From NCBI GenBank assembly GCA_949296785.1, contig CASFRQ010000195.1, positions 1 to 11,010 on the forward strand: 11,010 bases of DNA, written 5' to 3'. Each line of letters begins with the position of its first letter. The stretch's first letter is position 1. Below are positions 6,439 through 11,010 of the stretch, piece by piece. A model generated the notes under the pieces. The model was not told the DNA's origin. It worked only from the letters and a program-made list of their open reading frames with translations, and ran no database searches. Position numbers and translations under genes: made by a program. This DNA is from an uncultured Alphaproteobacteria bacterium. GTDB lineage: Bacteria > Pseudomonadota > Alphaproteobacteria > CASFRQ01 > SAAU01.

Positions 6439-6469
6439 AAAAAAAGGAAGGGATTAAAACCTTCCTTTT
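6439..6469 (-). terminator. Intrinsic terminator behind the TA2 cassette, first of a tandem pair
   Basis: On the minus strand AAAAGGAAGG (6460-6469) pairs perfectly over 10 bp with CCTTCCTTTT (6442-6451) around an 8-nt loop, then continues into a U-tract of seven (6439-6445). It lies 30 nt behind the YafQ-like stop and is immediately followed by a second terminator. Confidence 0.85.
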
Positions 6470-6498
6470 ATTAGTTAGATGTCCAGTCGTAACACCAA

Positions 6499-6768
6499 CT
6501 ATTTAAATAAATCATCGTGTGTTCCTGTAGCTGTTAAAACCAGCCTTGTTTCATCGCATAAGTAAATCAGCAACCAATTATCCTGAATATGACACTCTCG
6601 GAATCCTTTCCAATTACCGGACAGAGAATGGTCTTTATATTTCCCTGGAAGTCCTTCTTCCTTAGCCAGCAGTTCAATCACCTTATCCAGCTTGCTTTTA
6701 TCATAATGTTTTTTGCGTAATGCTTTCCAATTTTTAATAAAAACCGGCGTCATCTCAATCTTCTTCAT
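6499..6768 (-). CDS. yafQ: TA2 toxin, YafQ-type mRNA interferase
   Basis: An 89-aa ribosome-dependent endoribonuclease of the RelE superfamily, YafQ branch. The line-up with E. coli YafQ is clear by eye: KYKDHSLSGNWKGFRECHIQ...WLLIY and ATGTHDDLF at the end. Counting from this ATG, H47, H60, W65, H84 and F88 match the active-site set I recall for E. coli YafQ (H50, H63, W68, H87, F91). The position of E. coli D67 is N64 here, with an Asp one residue before N64 (QDNW against EPDW), so activity might be altered. ATG 6768 has GAGG six bases upstream; a TTG at 6774 in frame is a weaker start. It overlaps the antitoxin by 14 nt, the usual translational coupling for dinJ-yafQ. Identity is strong; activity is not proven. 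Confidence 0.92.
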   Translation of the reverse strand: MKKIEMTPVFIKNWKALRKKHYDKSKLDKVIELLAKEEGLPGKYKDHSLSGNWKGFRECHIQDNWLLIYLCDETRLVLTATGTHDDLFK

Positions 6769-7042
6769 TATCAACCTCGTCTAAAAAAGATAAGGCATCC
6801 TTAATACTGTCAAACGGGCCGATTAAATCTTTCCCTTCCAGAGCTTGTTTCATTGCCAATTTTGTTTGTTCATTCGGTTCCGTTCTTGCCGTCAACTGAA
6901 ATGGTATGCTTTGCGTATTTCTGATTTGCGTATAAAATAACCGAATAGCCTCTCCGCTTGTTAAGCCGATTTGTTTTAAAATAACATCCACTTCCTTTTT
7001 TAAATCGCTGTCAATGCGGGCATTTACAACTTGCGTCACCAT
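6755..7042 (-). CDS. dinJ: TA2 antitoxin, RelB/DinJ family
   Basis: A 95-aa antitoxin and probable co-repressor of the YafQ-type toxin. Residues 4-46 are a classic ribbon-helix-helix: a strand (QVVNARIDSDL) that would lie in the DNA major groove, then helices KKEVDVILKQIG and SGEAIRLFYTQIRN, followed by the SIPFQL motif typical of RelB/DinJ members. The C-terminal part (about 58-95, NEQTKLAMKQALEGKD...DALSFLDEVDNEED) is acidic and should wrap and block the toxin. The ATG has a strong AGGAGG six bases upstream and comes about 40 nt after a near-consensus promoter. Antitoxin-first order and overlap with the toxin gene match E. coli dinJ-yafQ. It is surrounded by virion genes, so it is cargo and not part of assembly. 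Confidence 0.92.
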   Translation of the reverse strand: MVTQVVNARIDSDLKKEVDVILKQIGLTSGEAIRLFYTQIRNTQSIPFQLTARTEPNEQTKLAMKQALEGKDLIGPFDSIKDALSFLDEVDNEED

Positions 7043-7056
7043 CTTTTCCTCCTTTT

Positions 7057-7101
7057 GCTTTCAATCTTTCATATAATTACATTTATATATCATTTGAAAG
7101 C
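7057..7101. promoter_or_regulatory. Candidate TA2 operator: long-spaced perfect inverted repeat
   Basis: GCTTTCAA at 7057-7064 and its exact inverse TTGAAAGC at 7094-7101 flank the -10 region and the transcription start, 37 bp apart centre to centre. A third half-site-like CTTTCA lies at 7066-7071. Binding of a DinJ-type ribbon-helix-helix dimer here would cover the promoter, giving the autoregulation normal for this family. Confidence 0.5.
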
Positions 7102-7110
7102 ATTTGTCAA
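7082..7110 (-). promoter_or_regulatory. TA2 promoter (near-consensus sigma70)
   Basis: The minus strand reads TTGACA (7105-7110), a 17-bp spacer, then TATAAA (7082-7087). That is a 6/6 -35 and a 5/6 -10, about 40 nt before the antitoxin ATG. The -35 box contains the TGA stop codon of the upstream small gene, so the cassette starts exactly where that gene ends. Confidence 0.82.
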
Positions 7111-7313
7111 TAGGTGACTTGACTGTTTTTTATTTTGAATTCCTCTTCCTTGTCATAGACATCCGCAATGAGCATGCCCATCCCCTTCACATACGCGCTT
7201 TCGGTTATTCCCGCGGCGTGTGTCATCATCCGGTTTTTTAAAAATTCCATCAGATACCGCCCGTCTTCGCTCTGTAAAATCCTATAAATTCTGTCTGTTT
7301 CAAATTCTGTCAT
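7107..7313 (-). CDS. Small conserved-looking phage protein between portal and scaffold
   Basis: A 68-aa protein starting MTEFETDRIYRILQSEDGRYLMEFL, with an 'f......l..~GR.~l..L' front and a YVKGMGMLIADVY helix. This resembles the very small proteins (for example the Bbp19 type) that often sit between portal and scaffold genes in podoviruses, but I cannot confirm the family. AGAGGGA six bases before the ATG is a good ribosome site, and it starts 11 nt behind the portal stop, so it belongs to the portal operon. Its stop codon is part of the TA2 -35 box. The C-terminus (EEEFKIKNSQVTY) gives no sign of truncation, but a 3' end altered by cassette insertion cannot be excluded. Role: perhaps a head-assembly accessory protein. 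Confidence 0.68.
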   Translation of the reverse strand: MTEFETDRIYRILQSEDGRYLMEFLKNRMMTHAAGITESAYVKGMGMLIADVYDKEEEFKIKNSQVTY

Positions 7314-7323
7314 TTGTCCCTCT

Positions 7324-9198
7324 TTACATTATAGGCTCTATTGTCTCTTGTCCCGGAAGTCCTGCCGCCTGTTCCTCCATCATAGGTAAAAATCCGGCTC
7401 CCGGTACCTGCCTCATTCCGGGCATCGGCATATTTTCCCCGCCTGATTCAAGCGCGCCTGCTCCCTGTCCGAAGTTTTCCACACCGGCCGGTATTTCGTT
7501 AAAGAACTTGTCCGTATCTTCAATCCCTTCATTATGCAAAGCCGTTTCTACAATCTGTTTTTTATTCAGATTTAATGCCGGGTCATTCCATACCGGCGTC
7601 ATAATCTTCATAATGCTTTCATTCTGTGCCAGTTTCTTCTGCAACGAGTTATCGTCCGTATACTTGTAATCATACCGCCCGCCCCTGACGGCATCATCCA
7701 CTTTTAAAACTTCCCCCAAAACGCCTTTCTCCGGGTTGGTTAAAAATATATCCTCAACGCCTGTTTTCATATTCGCTGATAAATCCGCCACTTTTTGAAC
7801 CAACGGAACTATCGCGTTTTGTTTAATCGTATCTACTTTCTTGGCCAACCTTGTTGTCTGCCCCGCGACTTTTACTTTGATTTCCGTGGCCGTCTTGCTT
7901 TCGTCATCCTGCTGTCCCTGCATATTCGGATAAATACCGGAAACGGAAGAAATCTTGTTTTCCAAAAAAGAAATGCTCTGTTCGTTGCCGATAAGGGGAA
8001 ATGACATCTTAACGATATACGACGGGTCAAACTGACCTTGTTTGTACTCCACAACCTTGCCGGGGATTAAACCCACATTGCCGCCCTTGAAAAACCCGGT
8101 CGGTGCGTAAACCGGCGGATTTAAGGATAACGCCTGCGCTAAATTTTGAAGGAAAACTTTTTGTTCCTCATCCTTGCACAGGTCATAAATACTCCATAAA
8201 TCCGGGATGCCCCTCTTGCTTTCGGGGTCTCGCAAAGTCGCCACATTCACAAACGGATTGATAACCCATTCATTGGGCCCGAAAAAGGCTAAAAACCGAC
8301 GCGCCACCACAACGATGCGCCAGTTTTTCAACTCCTCGCCGTCCAATACATAATTACCCCAAAATTCCAACACCTCTACTTTATTGTCCCGAACGGCATC
8401 GCTCAAAACTTCGGCGTCATCTTTCTCCTCATCCACCGGCTTGCCGGAGGTCATCTCTTTCAGCTCGGCTATTTCCTCCCCGCTTAAATGGTAGGCGGCA
8501 TTTTTTTCCAAAGAATAAGGTGTTTCCCAATGTTTTAAAATCTTCCCCGCCGCATCAAACTCCTCAGCAATATCCGGGTCGCAGGACGGGTCAAAAACAA
8601 AGTTTAACGGATTGACGGCGGATACATACGCCCCGTCATAGACTTTTTCTTCAAAAATACCCCAGACATCCGTCCCTCGTAACAGCTCCACAATCCTTCC
8701 CTGTCCCATTATCTCGGCAAAGCTAAGAGGACGCCGTATTTGTTTATATTTCTTTTTCCATGAGACAAAAAAGCACATCTCGCCCGGACAAGAAAAGTAT
8801 TCAACGGCCTTGTCAAATTGCGCCGTGACCTTCATCCGGTAAAAGGCGTTGTCCAACGCTTTCTTCTGCGCCTCCTGCATCAGGGCACTTTCCTCGTCCA
8901 TTCCTTCCACATTAAAGGACTTGGAAAAGTCGGAAAAGATATTATCCCATAAAAAAGCCTGCTCGGTCTTGAACAGGCTGTTGATGGTGTTGAGGTAGCA
9001 ATAATATTTTTCCTTCGGCCGTTGCTGCAGGTAAATTTCAGGTTTTAACATATTGTATGTTGTTTTCTGTCCTTCCCGAACGGCATCCCAATCATCAAAT
9101 CGGCTTGCCATATCCTGAACAACCTTTTCTTTTTGATTTTGGGAAACCTTTTTAACCTTGCCCGGTTCTTTATCAAGAACATATTCAAAAGTCAGCAT
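7324..9198 (-). CDS. Portal (head-tail connector) protein
   Basis: A 624-aa protein expected to form the dodecameric ring at one head vertex through which DNA is packaged and ejected. Its size lies between T7 gp8 (about 536 aa) and P22 gp1 (725 aa). The N-terminal half shows the podoviral-portal pattern: a helical start, then about 75-175 (LFKTEQAFLWDNIFSDFSKSF...FYRMKVTAQFDKAVEYFSCPGEMCFFVSWKKKYKQIRRP), a segment resembling the wing, and AVNPLNFVFDPSCDPDIAEEF near 200-220. A loop with HWETPYSLEK follows. The C-terminal third has helices (KTATEIKVKVAGQTTRLAKKVDTIKQNAIVPLVQKV, about 465-500) fitting stem and crown. It ends in a Met/Gly/Pro-rich tail. The start has AAAGGGG eight bases upstream, overlapping the terminase stop. 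Direct linkage to terL supports it strongly. Confidence 0.87.
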   Translation of the reverse strand: MLTFEYVLDKEPGKVKKVSQNQKEKVVQDMASRFDDWDAVREGQKTTYNMLKPEIYLQQRPKEKYYCYLNTINSLFKTEQAFLWDNIFSDFSKSFNVEGMDEESALMQEAQKKALDNAFYRMKVTAQFDKAVEYFSCPGEMCFFVSWKKKYKQIRRPLSFAEIMGQGRIVELLRGTDVWGIFEEKVYDGAYVSAVNPLNFVFDPSCDPDIAEEFDAAGKILKHWETPYSLEKNAAYHLSGEEIAELKEMTSGKPVDEEKDDAEVLSDAVRDNKVEVLEFWGNYVLDGEELKNWRIVVVARRFLAFFGPNEWVINPFVNVATLRDPESKRGIPDLWSIYDLCKDEEQKVFLQNLAQALSLNPPVYAPTGFFKGGNVGLIPGKVVEYKQGQFDPSYIVKMSFPLIGNEQSISFLENKISSVSGIYPNMQGQQDDESKTATEIKVKVAGQTTRLAKKVDTIKQNAIVPLVQKVADLSANMKTGVEDIFLTNPEKGVLGEVLKVDDAVRGGRYDYKYTDDNSLQKKLAQNESIMKIMTPVWNDPALNLNKKQIVETALHNEGIEDTDKFFNEIPAGVENFGQGAGALESGGENMPMPGMRQVPGAGFLPMMEEQAAGLPGQETIEPIM

Positions 9199-9209
9199 CT
9201 TTAACCCCT

Positions 9210-10511
9210 TTACTTTATCTCAATCGGGTTGTAAAACTGCGCCGGATAACTGACGGCGTCAAAAATATGCGGCGCGAAAAGCATCTTGTCATTTGCTTCC
9301 AGCTGTTTTGGTGTCGGCGTTTCAATCAAATTTGTCCCGATTTTGAAGCATAAATTTTTCATCGCGTTTAAAATTTCTTTACACTTTGAATGAACAAACA
9401 AATGCCTCTTGCCTTTCTCGTCCATCACCATCTGGTTAAACGCCTGAACCCTGTTCATAATCGGCGGGTTGAAAGATGAAACATCCAAATCCGCCTCATA
9501 CCCCTTATCCGCCAGCGCATTCATAATAATTGCGTAATCGCTGAAAGTGGCGGAGGTTTTTCTGCTCCGACCGGAAGCATCCCCATTTACAATCACCCTC
9601 TCTTTATGCGCCGGGTATCTCCTTAAAAACTCCCCGATGCAATCGGCTGTGTTGGTATTTGCCACGCATATTTCCTCAATAAAAGAAAACTTCTTCCGCT
9701 CCTCGTCCGTGTGAAATATCCCCCAAGCCATAGACCCCACATTGAAGTCGCAGGTCAAATGAATCGGCAGGTCGGGACAATACAACCCTTCCACTATATT
9801 CTCTTTTGTGAAGTACCGGACAACGGCGTTATCATTCGCTTTCTTTGGGATATTCAGATAAAACTGCTCATACTCTGCCGGCTTGTTTTGTTTTAACAGG
9901 GCCGCTCTTTGCAAAAACTGCTCGGACAAAAACCCCTTGTCCGCTACTTCCGGATAATTCACTTCTAAAAAGAAAGTCCCCGCAGGCCCCTTCTTTTCCT
10001 CGTAATTCAAGAATAAAGCCTCCTCTACGGGCAAGTCTTCTGCTATTCGGTTGTAAATAACAATCAACACGGACCCCGCTTTTCTTAAGGTGGGTAAAAG
10101 TACATCCCACACCGCCTTTGACACCGTCTGCGCCTCGTCCACAACAAAGATATCGGTATTGGAAGCAATCCCCTTCAGGTTCTCAATTGCTGCTCTGTTG
10201 ACCTCTTTTAACCCCTTAAAAAAGATATACGACCCGTTAATGTTCCTTATGTTCTCTTTTTTAACGATAAAACCCCTGTTCGAGAACTCCTCAAATATGA
10301 CATTCTCAATTTCCGCCTTGACGGATTCGTTCAAGGTGTCCTTCGTCTCGCGGAAGAAGCACGCCCGCCGCTTCCCCTTCAGGCAATCAATCAAGACACT
10401 CCGAATCGCGTGCCCTGTTTTAAGCGACCCTCTTCCCCCCGTTAAGGCATAAACATGATAATCCCCTCCCGTTAAAGTCAAAAGGGGGGAAAATTTATCG
10501 TAAAACCTCAT
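9210..10511 (-). CDS. terL: Terminase large subunit (ATPase and nuclease)
   Basis: A 433-aa packaging motor of the Terminase_3/PBSX-like type. The N-terminal ATPase has a Walker A loop at 25-32 (GGRGSLKT, a variant of GGRGSGKS) and Walker B IFVVDEA at 121-127 with D125 and E126. VIYNR (151-155) sits where the coupling motif should be. The C-terminal RNase H-like nuclease shows three acidic positions: D255 in HLTCDFNVGSMAWG, D311 in VIVNGDASG, and D418 in HIFDAVSY. It pumps and cuts concatemeric DNA at the portal. The ATG is 6 nt behind the terS stop. No strong ribosome site is visible, so it probably depends on coupling to terS. The length is typical. The headful or site-specific cutting mode cannot be told from the window. 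Confidence 0.95.
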   Translation of the reverse strand: MRFYDKFSPLLTLTGGDYHVYALTGGRGSLKTGHAIRSVLIDCLKGKRRACFFRETKDTLNESVKAEIENVIFEEFSNRGFIVKKENIRNINGSYIFFKGLKEVNRAAIENLKGIASNTDIFVVDEAQTVSKAVWDVLLPTLRKAGSVLIVIYNRIAEDLPVEEALFLNYEEKKGPAGTFFLEVNYPEVADKGFLSEQFLQRAALLKQNKPAEYEQFYLNIPKKANDNAVVRYFTKENIVEGLYCPDLPIHLTCDFNVGSMAWGIFHTDEERKKFSFIEEICVANTNTADCIGEFLRRYPAHKERVIVNGDASGRSRKTSATFSDYAIIMNALADKGYEADLDVSSFNPPIMNRVQAFNQMVMDEKGKRHLFVHSKCKEILNAMKNLCFKIGTNLIETPTPKQLEANDKMLFAPHIFDAVSYPAQFYNPIEIK

Positions 10512-10517
10512 AGCTTA

Positions 10518-10895
10518 TCACTTTACCACTTCTATCTTTATCGGTTCTTTGGCCAGAATGACAGCACTGTCCACATCCAGCCCCAGCAGCTTTGCTTTGT
10601 TCATGGAGGCGCTGACGGCAGCCGACGCCTGCCCCATCTCTAAGGCCAGCTTTCTCGCTTCATCCAATTCATTTAATATGTCGTCAACCGTCTCTTCGTG
10701 CCGTTTTTGCGTCTTTTTTTGAAGCTCAGAAATCCTCACCGTTATCTCACCGTTATGCATCAACTCACTCGCTTTTGAATTGACGCTCTCCGCCTTCATT
10801 TTCTTGGCGTCATAGGCCGCCCGGTAAGCATCCGAATAAGAAAGCCCTTCCGCCACTTTTTGGCAGAACTTTTCTTGCTTGCCCGTCAGCTTCAT
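10518..10895 (-). CDS. terS: Terminase small subunit (Terminase_2 type)
   Basis: A 125-aa DNA-recognition subunit that should bind the packaging site and stimulate TerL. The start MKLTGKQEKFCQKVAEGLSYSDAYRAAYDAKKM is the family signature ('LT.kQ..F...y..g.n...AY..aGy'), a helix-turn-helix-like front. It is followed by the SVNSKASELMHNGEITVRISELQ segment (about 37-60) and a central oligomerisation helix. The C-terminus is short and basic-hydrophobic (IKIEVVK). The frame has an earlier ATG at 10910. I prefer 10895 because the family begins there and a GGGGA lies 8-9 nt ahead, while 10910 has only the U-tract of a terminator before it. The terL gene follows after 6 nt. This gene leads the packaging operon. 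Confidence 0.87.
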   Translation of the reverse strand: MKLTGKQEKFCQKVAEGLSYSDAYRAAYDAKKMKAESVNSKASELMHNGEITVRISELQKKTQKRHEETVDDILNELDEARKLALEMGQASAAVSASMNKAKLLGLDVDSAVILAKEPIKIEVVK

Positions 10896-10910
10896 TTTTT
10901 TTATCCCCAT

Positions 10911-10937
10911 AAAAAAAGCAGCCCTTTTTTAGGCTGC
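10911..10937 (-). terminator. Intrinsic terminator at the very front of terS
   Basis: On the minus strand GCAGCC pairs with GGCTGC (10932-10937 with 10918-10923), extended by a wobble, around an A-rich loop, followed by seven U (10911-10917). The U-tract ends at the outer terS ATG (10910), 15 nt before the preferred start. It either ends an upstream gene outside the window or acts as a leader terminator for terS. Confidence 0.8.
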
Positions 10938-11010
10938 CCTTTCTTGAATAGACTTATTTCCAATCTTATCAAAAATATACCGTTTTTTTTAAAAAAAGTC
11001 ACACAAAAAA
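10938..11010 (-). promoter_or_regulatory. Possible promoter and leader for the packaging operon
   Basis: No gene is seen here. On the minus strand TATATT (about 10972-10977) is a 5/6 -10 box. GTGACT sits 17 bp further upstream as a poor -35, across a T7-A8 tract. A transcript would begin near 10965 and run about 30 nt to the terminator hairpin, leaving an attenuator-like leader. The -35 is weak, so this is tentative. The 5' part may equally be the end of an upstream gene's untranslated tail. Confidence 0.3.

Noticed and set aside
6470..6498. Possible attachment site or tRNA fragment next to the TA2 end
   Set aside because: No tRNA-like fold, no direct repeat of this stretch elsewhere in the window, and no integrase nearby.
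7220..7669. 149-codon plus-strand frame over the portal 3' end
   Set aside because: Antisense to the portal and the 68-aa gene, Ser/Pro/Cys-rich shadow composition, and no ribosome site.
9868..10110. 80-codon minus-strand frame inside terL
   Set aside because: It overlaps the conserved ATPase core in another frame and has no ribosome site or recognisable motif.
10896..10910. terS start at 10910
   Set aside because: Only a terminator U-tract precedes it. The family consensus starts at MKLT (10895), which has a GGGGA at usable distance. It remains possible.

Overview
The window is the late (virion-assembly) gene block of a short-tailed, podovirus-like bacteriophage or prophage. Every gene lies on the minus strand, so the block reads from right to left. 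The order is small terminase, large terminase, portal, a small protein, scaffold, major capsid protein, a small unknown protein, a gp11-like tail adaptor, a gp12/P22-gp10-like tail hub, a GNAT-like protein, and a gp14-like internal protein that runs off the left edge. The last four match the order of T7 genes 11-14. The terminase pair standing in front of the portal is the layout of temperate podoviruses rather than T7. The host cannot be named from this window. Moderate to low GC, AAAGGAG-type ribosome sites and a DinJ-YafQ pair would fit a Gram-negative bacterium, possibly a proteobacterium, but this is weak inference.

Two unrelated type II toxin-antitoxin (TA) modules are set into this block. 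TA2 (6499-7042) is a DinJ/RelB-type antitoxin followed by a YafQ-type toxin, and sits between the portal-side genes and the scaffold gene. TA1 (3252-3882) is a RelE/ParE-type toxin followed by an antitoxin with a C-terminal XRE helix-turn-helix, and sits between the capsid-side genes and the tail adaptor. Each has its own sigma70-like promoter with a perfect TTGACA -35 and a 17-bp spacer, inverted repeats around the promoter that look like autoregulatory operators, and an intrinsic terminator behind it. That is the anatomy of a phage 'moron' cassette. Such a cassette could be expressed in a silent prophage while the genes around it are off.

Intrinsic terminators on the minus strand lie at 10911-10937, 6439-6469, 6411-6435, 4339-4367 and 3187-3219. 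Most end directly against the ribosome-binding site of the next virion gene (terS, scaffold, the 85-aa gene, tail adaptor), with no room for a promoter in between. Expression of those genes should therefore need antitermination, readthrough or a terminator-insensitive polymerase. No stretch longer than 300 bases lacks a gene. The largest gaps are 3883-4054 (TA1 control region plus an AT-rich spacer), 10896-11010 (terS leader) and 6388-6498 (tandem terminators). No tRNA, rRNA, CRISPR array, IS element, integrase or attachment site was seen.
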